NCBI GenBank assembly: GCA_034090805.1
Contig: JAXDRV010000123.1
Span: 1-33,432, forward strand
Reading direction: 5' to 3'
Source: Ornithomonoglobus_A sp034090805
Lineage (GTDB): Bacteria > Bacillota > Clostridia > UBA1381
Length of the DNA: 33,432 nucleotides
Part shown: positions 24,338-33,430 of the stretch, piece by piece
Layout: every line of letters begins with the position of its first letter
How positions within the stretch are numbered: the stretch's first letter is position 1
Notes under the pieces: generated by a model
What the model was told of the DNA's origin: nothing
The model's database searches: none
The model's input: only the letters and a program-made list of their open reading frames with translations
Made by a program: the position numbers and the translations under genes

Positions 24338-27010
24338 TTAATATACAAATATTTCCGTAAAGCTGTCATTGAAAACAACGAGAGCTTTTGAATAATTTTC
24401 CGCATCCTCCGTATATCCAACAACGTCGGAAACGCTTCCAACCCTGTATTTTTTATCATTACCATATACATATATTACCGCATCACTGTATTTGAACGCT
24501 TCAAGAGATGTGTCATCTCCCGGATCATCAGTGGTGTTAAACCACATATACTCGCCGTTTGATTTATACACCGAACCATATCTTATTCTTTCGGTAGCGG
24601 TCATGGACGACCGGTAGGAAACTCCTATCGGAGAACCCGCATTCCAGTCGAACGATTTTGCGAATACCGGGTTTTCATCGTCGTAATCAAGCAGCATATG
24701 ATAGTATTTCACATTGTCGTACAGCCGCAAAACTCTGTCACTGCCGTAGAAACAGAAAATTAAATCACCCCTTTCAAACGGAAAGACACTTTGATCCGTT
24801 CTGTAATCCTCGACAAAGAATTTTATCTCACGTCCGTTTGAAAGACCTTTTATTTCCTTTTTGATTCCTCCGTCATCGTAAACTGAATAGATTTCATTTA
24901 TCATAACCGGTCTGAAGGAGTATTCATTTTGAGTATATCCGTAATTGCTCATCCTGACAACAGCAACATCGCCTATACCAAATTCACCTTCGGTATTATA
25001 AATATCCACCTGGCGGTAATCCTCGTATCCCGGCAGTCTGCTCGGCGCTATTACCGCATATTGATAATTATCCGATCGTTCTTGCACCGTGTTTGCCTCC
25101 GCATCGGGAATGACAAACATGACAGCATTCGAATAAATAGCGCAAACATTTCCGTCGTCCTCCTTTTCGGGGCCAAACACAGGACCGGATTTATATTTTC
25201 TGTAATATGCGGTACGAAGACTGTACACCTTTCTGAAATTACTGTCATCCTCGGAGGGGAAATACATTGACATTACCTCTCCCGCCACATTCAATTCGTA
25301 TTTGCATACCGTTCCGATATACATATCCATATTTTCAATATTTCTTGATTCATTCCAATTGCCGTTAATCTTCACCTTTTCCGCAAGGTCATACAACTCC
25401 CACGCCCCGCTCTGGTCAAATATTCTCACCTGTTTTTCCTCACCGAAGCCATCCTCCGATGCCATAAAACGCTTAAAATATCCAATCCTGAAGGCTTTGT
25501 CGGATTCGTCACCGACAGCCACTATTTCGCCTATGCTGCTGAGTAAAAATGTATAGGCTCTGCCAACCTCAGGCTTTATAATCTTCCCGTCACTTATGAG
25601 CTTTTTAAAATGCACCGACAGCTCGTATCTTGTTCCGTTCAGATAATACGCTTCATCATCAAGCATCTGTATATCACCCGTGACGCTATCCGTCACCACG
25701 GTCATTTTATAGAAAGACTGCGCGGCGCTGTCTGTCTTTACGGTTTCAATGACATTACCCTTATTTATATTTGCAATAGTTCCCTTGCTGCCGTTTGCTA
25801 ATGTAACGGAATATTCCCTGTCAGTCAAATCCAGATTATATGCCGAATCGTATTTATCATAAATCACACACTTATCGGACGAGGTACTCATAACAACCGT
25901 CAGTGTTATGTCTTGGATTTTTATAACGTCATACGAGCTGCCGCCGTCATTTGAGATAAATTCGACGCTGCCGTATGACGGGATAAATTTCCCCGCATCA
26001 AGGTTCGATCTAAAAGCATTGTTGTAGATTATTACCGCCTGATTGGGTATTCTTATGCTCCTCTTGCGTCCCTTTTCGTCCTCATATGTGTAAACGCCTG
26101 CATTGCAGCTTATTATATCACTGCTGCGTATAAGCAGACTTTTATTCTTTTTCGAGGGTGATATATATAAAATCGTCTTTTCGTCATCTGAATCATGATA
26201 AAAGAACTCTGTATATACGCCCAGATACTCCTCCGCATTTGTGCTGCCGACTGCGAAATACTCATTATTTATCTTAACCTCGCCGCCTGATGTAACCTCA
26301 TATTCGGAATAAAGCCCCGAATACCTGTTTGAGCTCACCGTTCCCATAGCTCTCTTTATATGTCTGTATACGGAAAGCAATGTATTTCCTTCGGTTTGCT
26401 TATAGGTCATTTTTCCGCCCTCAAGCTTATCCGGCTGCATAATATCAATATCGGTAAGATTATACAGCATCGTCACATAATCTCCCATGCAAAGCTCTTC
26501 GGACGAGGAAATTTTTATTCCGTCAAGCAAACCGAGCTTCTGCGCCTGAGCCACGTAGCCGTTTGAATAGCCTCCGTTATAATCTGCCATACCCTTAAAG
26601 CCAAGAACGGTAACGGCTATTTTTGAAGCTTGCTCCAATGTTACAATCCCATTCGGGTCAAAAACATCTTTTTCTATACCGTTTATAACACCGACGGAAT
26701 TGAGATACAACATTCCCCTATCCTCGGAGGATAAATCTCCGACTGCCGTCAAACCTGTACTCCCAAGATCATCGATAAGCATTGCGGATATACCTTCGGC
26801 AAACATTTCGCGCGTAACATTCTCCTCCGCCGAAAAGCTGTTTGTTTTTATATCCGTAATCCCTACGGCATTAAGAAACTCTATTTTGTCACTGTAATCA
26901 GTGTACTCCTCTTTCCCCTCGGCAAATACTGTCTGAAGCACCGTAAACAAAACAGAAGCCACAAGGCATAAAGGCAAAACTCTTTTACCTATTCTCATAT
27001 ATTTCAACAC
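24338..27010 (-). CDS. SLH-domain surface protein, 890 aa
   Basis: An exported protein with a signal peptide ending near FAEG and three N-terminal SLH-like units (about 35-90, 91-150, 150-205; for example GVINGIEKDVFDPNGIVTLE), which normally bind secondary cell-wall polymers. The remaining ~680 residues are beta-rich and unrecognised, with no enzymatic motif I can name. The start is uncertain. GTG at 27010 lies only 3 nt after AAGGA, TTG at 27007 about 6 nt, and ATG at 26998 about 15 nt; all keep the signal peptide. It is second in the operon, 51 bp after the other SLH gene and 19 bp before the ABC ATPase, suggesting a structural surface partner of that system or of the glycanases. Confidence 0.82.
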   Translation of the reverse strand: MLKYMRIGKRVLPLCLVASVLFTVLQTVFAEGKEEYTDYSDKIEFLNAVGITDIKTNSFSAEENVTREMFAEGISAMLIDDLGSTGLTAVGDLSSEDRGMLYLNSVGVINGIEKDVFDPNGIVTLEQASKIAVTVLGFKGMADYNGGYSNGYVAQAQKLGLLDGIKISSSEELCMGDYVTMLYNLTDIDIMQPDKLEGGKMTYKQTEGNTLLSVYRHIKRAMGTVSSNRYSGLYSEYEVTSGGEVKINNEYFAVGSTNAEEYLGVYTEFFYHDSDDEKTILYISPSKKNKSLLIRSSDIISCNAGVYTYEDEKGRKRSIRIPNQAVIIYNNAFRSNLDAGKFIPSYGSVEFISNDGGSSYDVIKIQDITLTVVMSTSSDKCVIYDKYDSAYNLDLTDREYSVTLANGSKGTIANINKGNVIETVKTDSAAQSFYKMTVVTDSVTGDIQMLDDEAYYLNGTRYELSVHFKKLISDGKIIKPEVGRAYTFLLSSIGEIVAVGDESDKAFRIGYFKRFMASEDGFGEEKQVRIFDQSGAWELYDLAEKVKINGNWNESRNIENMDMYIGTVCKYELNVAGEVMSMYFPSEDDSNFRKVYSLRTAYYRKYKSGPVFGPEKEDDGNVCAIYSNAVMFVIPDAEANTVQERSDNYQYAVIAPSRLPGYEDYRQVDIYNTEGEFGIGDVAVVRMSNYGYTQNEYSFRPVMINEIYSVYDDGGIKKEIKGLSNGREIKFFVEDYRTDQSVFPFERGDLIFCFYGSDRVLRLYDNVKYYHMLLDYDDENPVFAKSFDWNAGSPIGVSYRSSMTATERIRYGSVYKSNGEYMWFNTTDDPGDDTSLEAFKYSDAVIYVYGNDKKYRVGSVSDVVGYTEDAENYSKALVVFNDSFTEIFVY

Positions 27011-27061
27011 CGTTCCTTTCCCAGCCTGCTATCATATTATCGTCTTCCATGGCTTTTTAAT

Positions 27062-29581
27062 TTATTTGATGATACTGTAAATTAATTTTGCCGCTTCAGC
27101 TCTTCCCGTATTATTATAAGGTCTGAAGCTTCCGTCTCCGTAGCCGTTCACATATCCGTTGTTGTTCAGGAATACAATAGCCTCTTTTGCATAATCCGCC
27201 GCCGAATCAATATCTGTAAGAGATGAACCGTTTATATCCACTTCTTCATTCCCCCTTTTAATGCGAGCCAAAATCACGCATACATCCTGCCGTGTGATAG
27301 CTTCGTCAGCACCGAAATAATTGTCCGTGATACCGTTTACTATTTTATTTTCATATAACGCCATTATATAATCATGGTACCAGTCATCTGCGCAAACATC
27401 GTCAAATACAGCTTTTGTTCCCGATGCCGTCAGGTCAAACCCCAATGCAATCATTTTAGCAAATTCAGCCCTTGTGACGTTATCGGCAGGCTTAAACCTT
27501 TTATCCGCACTTTTGCTGATAACACCCTTTTCCATCAGTGCATATATACTTTCATTTGCCCACTCGTATCCGTTCAAGTCTGTAAATTTCCATTTCTCTC
27601 CGGTAGTATTCGTATTTGTCGGCTGTGTTCCCCAGTTATAAATTTCTGAGCCTGATGAATTACTTGAACCGCCGCCCGCACCGGAGCCTGTGCCTGTATT
27701 TCCGGATGGATCTTTTTTCGCTTCCGCAACTAAATTGTTAAGTGTGTCCTGAAGAGTTTTAAAGCTGCCGGCAGTCTTAAGATACGCAGTAAAGCTGTTG
27801 GCGACCGTATATTTTTTTTGCGTGCTTAAGGCATTGTACTCCTCAAAATCAAGCGATAAGGCGTCTGCGTATTTTAAAATATAATTCATAATTTCGGAAT
27901 AATTTACCGCCTTACCCGCCTTTTCCTTTATAAGCAGTTCCGTAATTACATAATGCAAATCGTCCATCGATTTAATTTCGGTCGTGCAGCTTCGGAACAG
28001 AGTCTCAAGCGCGTTTTTGTCCGCCTGACCATATTCGTTCTTATACGCCTCAACCGAATCAAGCCTCAGCTCTGTGCCGTATTTTTGGACTGCATCCGCA
28101 ATACCTATATCCTTAGTCGAAAGTATACTTATAATTGAGCCTGTTTTTATTTGTTCCTCAAGCTTTTCATAAGTGGAAATATCATTTCCGATCAGATAAT
28201 TCAACACAAAATCCTTGTCTGCAATACGGAAATTCTTCATTTTAAGTATTCCGATATCCTTTAAAACCTCATCTGTCAAAAAGGTCTTAAGCTCACTTAA
28301 AGATGTATATTCATCAGCCTTTTTGGCTGTATCATTCCTATAGGCATTACTGTATACCTCAATATAACCGTTAATCACATCTCCGCAGTCCGAATATCCG
28401 TTTATATTACTTATAGTGACAAAAATGCCCTTGCTTTTCTGAACATCCGGTAAACCGCAGCTAAATTCATATGCCCCGCTCCCGTCCGAAAATGCACTGA
28501 ATTCTCCTAATCCCGTTACATTTACACGTAATTCTCTATCTTCATTTCCTTTTCTCAAAATTCCCGACGCAAACAGCTTATCGCCCTTTTGCTCAAGCTT
28601 TACAGAAGTATCCGCTTCACGTATTTTAAGATCGGTAAAGCTTATTTTTCCTTCCGAATTTTCGCTTGTTCCCACCGCCGTAATACTGAGTTTTATATCA
28701 CTGTCCGTACACTGCGCCGGATCCAAGCACAAATTTACATAAGTACCGTTTCCGGACATTATTTCATATTCCGAAAAACAATTGTCAATATTATCAGCAC
28801 TTACATACAGTGCGGCTTCTTCCATATCCGTATCGACATATCCGCTTAGCACATATTTTTTATTTTCATCAAATATGCTTTTATCAATTTCGGTGCAAAT
28901 ACCGCTGTATTTTTTGAAAGCCTCCGCCGAAGCCGTATACGAGAAACCGTTTTCCTCTTCGGTAACAGCTCCCCTGTCATCAGATTTCCAAGAGGAATCC
29001 GAGATATAATCGGCACTGTAAGAAAATTTATCTATGTATACGGATTTATTTTTGCTTATATTGTAAAACGCAACACGCACTCTGTTTTTATCCGTTGCGG
29101 AATCAGGTGTCCATTTGTACGTTTCCGTCTGCCACACACCGCTCTTAAGCTCCGTTTCCGGAGATACCGCCACAGCCTTATTGCCGTCCATCTGTATGAA
29201 TCTCATTTTTATACCGTTGCTCTCTGTGTAAAAATCTGCTGAAACGGTATATCCGCATCCCTCTTCGACCGAAATATATTCGGTATTGTATATTCCCTGA
29301 TAGGCAAAGCCAAGGCTTTGCGGCGAAGTGCTCGTTTTTTTCAGTAAGGTTTTTGAGGATACAAATTCAAGAGAACATTCCCCCTCAGACGCTGCGTACG
29401 AAGATTGAAATATATACGGCAGCGTTGTATCATCTCTCCCGCTGTAGGATATTCCGAATCCATCAATGCCGTTCTCAAAATCGCCGTTTCTTATCAACAG
29501 TCCCATATCCGCCGCTTCCGAGATACAGCCCAGACCGAAATATACAATTAATAAACAAACAATAATTCTTTTAGCTTTCAT
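27062..29581 (-). CDS. SLH-anchored carbohydrate-binding-like protein, 839 aa
   Basis: The first gene of the locus. A signal peptide (hydrophobic core IIVCLLIVYFGLG, cleavage near SEAA-D) precedes two CBM4/9-like modules (about 25-195 and 200-335) and an Ig-like segment (SGAYEFSCGLP, near 335-410). A helical region (about 415-640) and a Gly/Ser-rich linker (GTGSGAGGGSSNSSGSE) follow. Three SLH motifs end the protein (664-839), with classic text such as RFKPADNVTRAEFAKMIALG and NGYGDGSFRPYNNTGRAEAA. GGAGG lies a few bases before the ATG. It should attach to the cell wall and hold glycan substrate. The SLH units are C-terminal here and N-terminal in the next protein, so the two display their payloads in opposite order. 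Confidence 0.88.
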   Translation of the reverse strand: MKAKRIIVCLLIVYFGLGCISEAADMGLLIRNGDFENGIDGFGISYSGRDDTTLPYIFQSSYAASEGECSLEFVSSKTLLKKTSTSPQSLGFAYQGIYNTEYISVEEGCGYTVSADFYTESNGIKMRFIQMDGNKAVAVSPETELKSGVWQTETYKWTPDSATDKNRVRVAFYNISKNKSVYIDKFSYSADYISDSSWKSDDRGAVTEEENGFSYTASAEAFKKYSGICTEIDKSIFDENKKYVLSGYVDTDMEEAALYVSADNIDNCFSEYEIMSGNGTYVNLCLDPAQCTDSDIKLSITAVGTSENSEGKISFTDLKIREADTSVKLEQKGDKLFASGILRKGNEDRELRVNVTGLGEFSAFSDGSGAYEFSCGLPDVQKSKGIFVTISNINGYSDCGDVINGYIEVYSNAYRNDTAKKADEYTSLSELKTFLTDEVLKDIGILKMKNFRIADKDFVLNYLIGNDISTYEKLEEQIKTGSIISILSTKDIGIADAVQKYGTELRLDSVEAYKNEYGQADKNALETLFRSCTTEIKSMDDLHYVITELLIKEKAGKAVNYSEIMNYILKYADALSLDFEEYNALSTQKKYTVANSFTAYLKTAGSFKTLQDTLNNLVAEAKKDPSGNTGTGSGAGGGSSNSSGSEIYNWGTQPTNTNTTGEKWKFTDLNGYEWANESIYALMEKGVISKSADKRFKPADNVTRAEFAKMIALGFDLTASGTKAVFDDVCADDWYHDYIMALYENKIVNGITDNYFGADEAITRQDVCVILARIKRGNEEVDINGSSLTDIDSAADYAKEAIVFLNNNGYVNGYGDGSFRPYNNTGRAEAAKLIYSIIK

Positions 29582-29627
29582 ACCTGCCTCCTGTGCCGTT
29601 TAAGTACCTATCCATATTTACTCTTTA

Positions 29628-29656
29628 ATTATAATCAACGTCAAAAGCTTTGTCAC
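29628..29656 (-). promoter_or_regulatory. Promoter of the carbohydrate locus
   Basis: On the minus strand GTGACA (29651-29656) and TATAAT (29628-29633) are separated by exactly 17 bp, a near-consensus sigma-A promoter. It lies about 47 bp before the SLH start codon. An AT-rich tract (about 29660-29700) upstream could act as an UP element or bind a regulator, and is shared with the divergent promoter. Confidence 0.72.
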
Positions 29657-29718
29657 TTGAAAATTTTTTAAAATTTCTTTAAAATTTTTAAAATATACTG
29701 TTTTTTTCGGAAAATATG

Positions 29719-29727
29719 TGTTATAAT
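29719..29727 (+). promoter_or_regulatory. Extended -10 promoter of the EamA/hpt/radical-SAM operon
   Basis: TGTTATAAT is an extended -10 box (TGN-TATAAT). The -35 region is only a T-rich stretch (29699-29707). The start codon at 29764 is preceded by AAGGAG at 29744-29749, a rather long spacing of 14 nt. The promoter diverges from that of the carbohydrate locus. Confidence 0.65.
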
Positions 29728-29763
29728 AGGTTTTAATATATAGAAGGAGAGAAATATTTAACA

Positions 29764-30681
29764 ATGAAAAAAATTCTTAAAAATCCCGTGTATGCGGTTA
29801 TTCTTGCCGTCATATGCAACATACTTTGGGGAAGTGCCTATCCCGGAATAAAGCTCGGATACGAGGCTTTTGAGGTTGCAACCGTTCCGCAAATGATTTT
29901 ATTTGCCGGCATTCGCTTTCTCATTGCCGGAGCAATCGTATTCTGCGTGTCAATTCCCATTCAGAAGCGCGTCCCGAAGCTTACCCGCTCGGCTGCACCG
30001 CTTATCATTCTTACTGCAATCGTGTACACTGCCCTGCAATACATATTCTTTTATATCGGGCTGTCAAACACAACGGGGACAAACGGTTCGATAGTGAACT
30101 CCTCAAGCACGTTCATTGCGGTTATACTGTCGCATTTTGTTTATAAAAATGACAAAATAACACCGTCCAAGCTTATAGGTACGCTGATAGGTTTCTGCGG
30201 AGTGCTGTTTGTCTGTGCCGCCGGAGGCAATACGTCGTTTTCTCCTACGGGCGAGGGATTTATTCTTATCGCCGCACTTTGCTTTGTTGTCGGGAGCATG
30301 ATTTCAAAGCGTGTAACGGCAGCTTCAGACCCATTCACGGTAACAAGCTTTAATCTTCTGATAGGCGGGGCACTGCTTACACTTACCGGAATTTTAGTCG
30401 GAGGACGTCTTGCGTCTGTTACGCTTTCGGGAGTGTTAAACCTGTTGTACCTCGCATTACTGTCATCTGCGGCATTTACTATATGGACGCTATTACTTCA
30501 ATATAATAGCGTAAGCTCAATAAGCGTATACAACTTTATAATTCCCGTATTCGGAACGCTCCTTTCGGCGCTGTTTCTCGGGGAAAACATATTTGACATA
30601 AAGTATCTTATCTCGCTGATACTTGTATCTGCGGGTATAATAACAGTAAACAAAAATTCATTTAAACAAATGGAGGAATAA
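29764..30681 (+). CDS. EamA/DMT-family transporter
   Basis: A 305-aa inner-membrane protein with ten predicted hydrophobic segments in two EamA halves. The N-terminal NILWGSAYPGIKLGYEAF and the mid-protein YIGLSNTTGTNGSIVNSSST are family-typical; the second half repeats the fold and ends in ISLILVSAGIITVNK. Members export amino acids, nucleosides or other small metabolites, and the substrate here is unknown. It is the first gene of a three-gene plus-strand operon. Its stop codon is two bases from the next start, and the ribosome site of hpt lies inside its last codons. Confidence 0.9.
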   Translation: MKKILKNPVYAVILAVICNILWGSAYPGIKLGYEAFEVATVPQMILFAGIRFLIAGAIVFCVSIPIQKRVPKLTRSAAPLIILTAIVYTALQYIFFYIGLSNTTGTNGSIVNSSSTFIAVILSHFVYKNDKITPSKLIGTLIGFCGVLFVCAAGGNTSFSPTGEGFILIAALCFVVGSMISKRVTAASDPFTVTSFNLLIGGALLTLTGILVGGRLASVTLSGVLNLLYLALLSSAAFTIWTLLLQYNSVSSISVYNFIIPVFGTLLSALFLGENIFDIKYLISLILVSAGIITVNKNSFKQMEE

Positions 30682-30683
30682 CT

Positions 30684-31217
30684 TTGAAAAGTGACATCGA
30701 GAAAATTTTACTGACAGAAGAAGATATTGCCCAAACGGTCAATGATCTTGCAGAACAAATTACTGAGGATTACCGCAGCAAGCAGCTTGTTATTGTCGTT
30801 ATAATGAAAGGCTCGCTGCCTTTTGCGGCTGATCTTATGCGTAAAATCGATCTGCCTTTGACGGTTGATTTTATGCAGGCATCAAGCTACGGTGCCGGGA
30901 CAACCTCCGGCAAGCTCGTTATAAAGCGTGATCTTGAGGAGGACATAACCGGCAAGGATTTGCTGATAGTTGAGGATATTGTCGACAGCGGCAACACGTT
31001 AAGCTATCTGAAAAAGCATTTTGCAAATTCTGCGGCATCATCTGTGCGTGTCTGCGCTTTGCTTTCAAAGCCGGAGCGCCGTGAAACTGATGTTGAGGTT
31101 GAATATATAGGTAAAATTGTCCCCGATGAGTTTGTCGTCGGCTACGGACTGGATTATAACCAAAAATATCGAAATCTTCCGTACATAGGAATACTTAAGA
31201 GAGAAATTTATGAATAA
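30684..31217 (+). CDS. hpt: Hypoxanthine phosphoribosyltransferase
   Basis: A cytosolic purine-salvage enzyme that joins hypoxanthine or guanine to PRPP to form IMP or GMP. It is 177 aa, the usual bacterial length. The PRPP-binding motif VEDIVDSGNTL (about 96-106) is complete; the flexible-loop region is MQASSYGAGTTSGKLVI, and VVIMKGSLPFAADLMRKI and DEFVVGYGLDYNQKYRNLPY are HPRT hallmarks. The start codon is TTG at 30684, with GGAGG 7 nt upstream (inside the end of the EamA gene); no ATG fits. The last 8 bp overlap the radical SAM gene. Confidence 0.95.
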   Translation: MKSDIEKILLTEEDIAQTVNDLAEQITEDYRSKQLVIVVIMKGSLPFAADLMRKIDLPLTVDFMQASSYGAGTTSGKLVIKRDLEEDITGKDLLIVEDIVDSGNTLSYLKKHFANSAASSVRVCALLSKPERRETDVEVEYIGKIVPDEFVVGYGLDYNQKYRNLPYIGILKREIYE

Positions 31218-32874
31218 TCCGAAATATTTACTCGTGGGAGTAAATGCAAAATACATCCATACATCGCTTTCCGTGAGAACGCTTAGCGCATATTGCGGCA
31301 ATATTCCTTGGGTTGAATACACGATAAACGAGGATAGCGCCTCGGTATGCGCAGATATTTATTTTCGCAAAGCGGACATGGTCTTGTTTTCGTGCTATAT
31401 ATGGAATATAGAGTACATTCTGCGGACTGCACGGCGGTTAAAAAGCGTTGCACCGCATACAAAAATAGTCCTCGGCGGTCCTGAGGTTTCGTACTCTGCC
31501 GAAAAATATCTGGAGGAAAACACCTTTGTTGACGCCGTTATACGAGGCGAAGGTGAGGAAACTGTCCGCCGCATCGTACAAACCGGAACGCTTGAGCATA
31601 AGGGAGTAACCTACCGCAGCGACGGCAGAATAATCTCGCTTGAGCCTCGGGCGCTGATTACGGATATTTCAAAAATTCCGTTTCCGTACACGGACGAGGA
31701 TATTGAAAATAACAAACACAGGCTTATATATTATGAAACAAGCCGAGGCTGTCCGTTTAATTGCAGCTACTGCCTCTCCTCTACGGAGCACTCCGTAAGA
31801 TTCAGAGATTTGAGGCTTGTTTTTGATGAGATGAAATATTTTATTGATAAGGGTGTTAAAATTGTCAAGCTTACCGACAGAACCTTCAATGCTCACCGAG
31901 AACGGACTCATAAAATACTCAGGTTTCTTATTGAGCACGCCGGGAAAACAACGTTTCATTTTGAGGTTGCGGCAGATTTGCTTGACACTGAAACGCTTGA
32001 ACTGCTGAAAACCGCACCTAAGGGGCTTTTTCAGCTTGAGATAGGCGTTCAGTCGACAAATGACCGCACGCTTGCTGCAATCAACAGAAAAACCGATATT
32101 GAAAAAATATCCGAAGCAGTCCGAAAAATACGTAGCTTCGGGAATATCCACACGCATCTGGATCTTATAGCCGGTCTTCCGCATGAGGATTTTGAAAGCT
32201 TTCGCAACTCCTTTAACTGCGTGTACAAAATGCGGCCTCACGTTATCCAGCTCGGCTTTTTAAAGCTTCTGCACGGTACGGAGATCAGACGCACCTCAAG
32301 CGGTACGATATTTACCGCCGAGCCTCCGTATGAGGTTTTGCAGACGCCGTATATTTCTTATGATGAGCTGCTCAGGCTTAAGAGAATTGAAGATATTGCA
32401 GAAAAATATTATAACAGCCTTGCTTTTGAACGTTCGGTTGAATTTCTTGCGGAACATTTCGATGAGCCGTTTGATATGTTTTCGGCTCTGGCGGATTTTT
32501 ACGGCAAAAACGGCTTTGAGCGTATAGGGATTTCACGTGACAGACTTTATGAGATTCTGCTCCGTTTTGCCGAAGAAAATGGATGTGATATGCGTCATTT
32601 TAGAGATTTGCTTCTGTTTGATTATTTATCGTCAAACAAGCCGAGGACTCCCTCATGGGCGCAGTGCAAGCCGGTGACGGCGGAGCGCTTTGAAATACTG
32701 ACGGAGGATTTTATCGCACGGCAGCTGCCGGAATACGCAGGTATGAGCGCAAAGGAAATCGTAAAGCATATTCATTTTGAGAGATTTTACGAGCCTGAGA
32801 GAATATTGATTTTTGACCCGCATTACAGCCGTATAATCACAGTTCCTCAGAACGCTTTAAAAAGCGGTGCATAA
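31210..32874 (+). CDS. B12-binding radical SAM protein (DUF4080-type C-terminus)
   Basis: A 554-aa radical SAM enzyme with an N-terminal cobalamin-binding-like domain (KYLLVGVNAKYIHTSLSVRT; VLGGPEVSYSAEKYL; DAVIRGEGEETV). The 4Fe-4S motif follows as CPFNCSYC (C181, C185, C188). The core contains FQLEIGVQSTNDRTLAAINR and HLDLIAGLPHEDFESFRNSF, and the C-terminal 200 residues fit the DUF4080 extension common in Clostridia. The reaction is unknown. The start overlaps the hpt gene by 8 bp, with only a weak GAGAG site upstream, so translation is probably coupled. The stop lies inside the terminator stem. Confidence 0.88.
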   Translation: MNNPKYLLVGVNAKYIHTSLSVRTLSAYCGNIPWVEYTINEDSASVCADIYFRKADMVLFSCYIWNIEYILRTARRLKSVAPHTKIVLGGPEVSYSAEKYLEENTFVDAVIRGEGEETVRRIVQTGTLEHKGVTYRSDGRIISLEPRALITDISKIPFPYTDEDIENNKHRLIYYETSRGCPFNCSYCLSSTEHSVRFRDLRLVFDEMKYFIDKGVKIVKLTDRTFNAHRERTHKILRFLIEHAGKTTFHFEVAADLLDTETLELLKTAPKGLFQLEIGVQSTNDRTLAAINRKTDIEKISEAVRKIRSFGNIHTHLDLIAGLPHEDFESFRNSFNCVYKMRPHVIQLGFLKLLHGTEIRRTSSGTIFTAEPPYEVLQTPYISYDELLRLKRIEDIAEKYYNSLAFERSVEFLAEHFDEPFDMFSALADFYGKNGFERIGISRDRLYEILLRFAEENGCDMRHFRDLLLFDYLSSNKPRTPSWAQCKPVTAERFEILTEDFIARQLPEYAGMSAKEIVKHIHFERFYEPERILIFDPHYSRIITVPQNALKSGA

Positions 32875-32895
32875 CCCACGTAGCTGCACCGCTTT
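32861..32895. terminator. Bidirectional terminator between convergent genes
   Basis: AAAGCGGTGCA (32861-32871) pairs perfectly over 11 bp with 32885-32895. On the minus strand CTTTTTAAAG follows, a good T run for ending the coiled-coil gene; on the plus strand the run is weaker (TTTAATATT). The left arm encodes the last codons of the radical SAM protein, and its stop codon (32872-32874) starts the loop. Confidence 0.8.
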
Positions 32896-32910
32896 AATAT
32901 TCCCGATAAT

Positions 32911-33363
32911 TCATGCCGATAAATTAAGCTTTTCAATGAGCCTGTCCACCTTTTCGTTCGTTAATCTTGACAAAGACAGTGCAATATCCGACTTGTTTCT
33001 TACCGCCTCAATATCCAGTTTGTCAAACCTCTCGGCATTTAGCTTATATCCCTCACCAAGAGTCTGAATAGCCTTATTAATTGCGTGCTCAACGGTTAAT
33101 GTATTAAGCTTAACCTGCTGTTCCAAGTCATCAACCCTATGTTTCAGTGTATTAACCACACTTTCCAAACCGTCCATTCTTTGCTCGAAGCTATCCATCC
33201 TCTGCTCGAAGCTATCCATTCTCTGCTCAAAACTGTCCATTCTTCGCTCAAGACTGTCCATCCTCTGTTCAAGACTGTCAACCTTGCTTTCAAGTCTGTC
33301 CATTCTTGTCTCGAATCCATCCATTTTCAGCAGAATAAGATCTAACTTTTCATCCATAGTCAT
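32911..33363 (-). CDS. Small coiled-coil protein with heptad repeats
   Basis: A 150-aa soluble protein with no signal peptide or membrane segment. Residues about 10-70 repeat a seven-residue unit, close to MDSFEQR, with Met, Leu or Phe at core positions, so a long parallel coiled coil is expected. The C-terminal half is helical (VEHAINKAIQTLGEGYKLNA) and ends in KVDRLIEKLNLSA. AGGAGG lies 9 nt before the first ATG; the second ATG two codons on is also possible. A promoter is visible upstream and a terminator downstream, so it is a complete single-gene unit. Function unknown; similar proteins are widespread in Clostridia. Confidence 0.8.
   Translation of the reverse strand: MTMDEKLDLILLKMDGFETRMDRLESKVDSLEQRMDSLERRMDSFEQRMDSFEQRMDSFEQRMDGLESVVNTLKHRVDDLEQQVKLNTLTVEHAINKAIQTLGEGYKLNAERFDKLDIEAVRNKSDIALSLSRLTNEKVDRLIEKLNLSA
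33173..33340. repeat. Imperfect 21-bp tandem repeats coding for heptads
   Basis: TCCAT (or TCAAC once) recurs at 33173, 33194, 33215, 33236, 33257, 33278, 33299 and 33320, exactly every 21 bp, giving eight units. The central units (33186-33250) are nearly identical in DNA, more so than coding needs require, which points to recent unit duplication inside the coiled-coil gene. Confidence 0.85.
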
Positions 33364-33401
33364 ACCTCAGCACCTCCTTTATATTTTAAATTACTGTATC
33401 T

Positions 33402-33430
33402 ATTATATCACATATATGCCGTAAAAGCAA
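33402..33430 (-). promoter_or_regulatory. Promoter of the coiled-coil gene
   Basis: On the minus strand TTGCTT (33425-33430) and TATAAT (33402-33407) are 17 bp apart, and TGA before TATAAT makes an extended -10. It lies about 38 bp upstream of the start codon. The -35 box matches the consensus at only three bases. Confidence 0.65.

Noticed and set aside
24319..24471. Extended N-terminus of the ABC ATPase
   Set aside because: The extra 51 residues overlap the SLH gene, do not resemble ABC proteins, and a proper start with ribosome site exists at 24318.
32330..32527. Small frame within the radical SAM gene
   Set aside because: Out-of-frame shadow inside a well-supported coding region.
33173..33340. 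Regular short repeats that might suggest a CRISPR array
   Set aside because: There is no spacer between units, the period is exactly seven codons, and the units encode a coiled coil.
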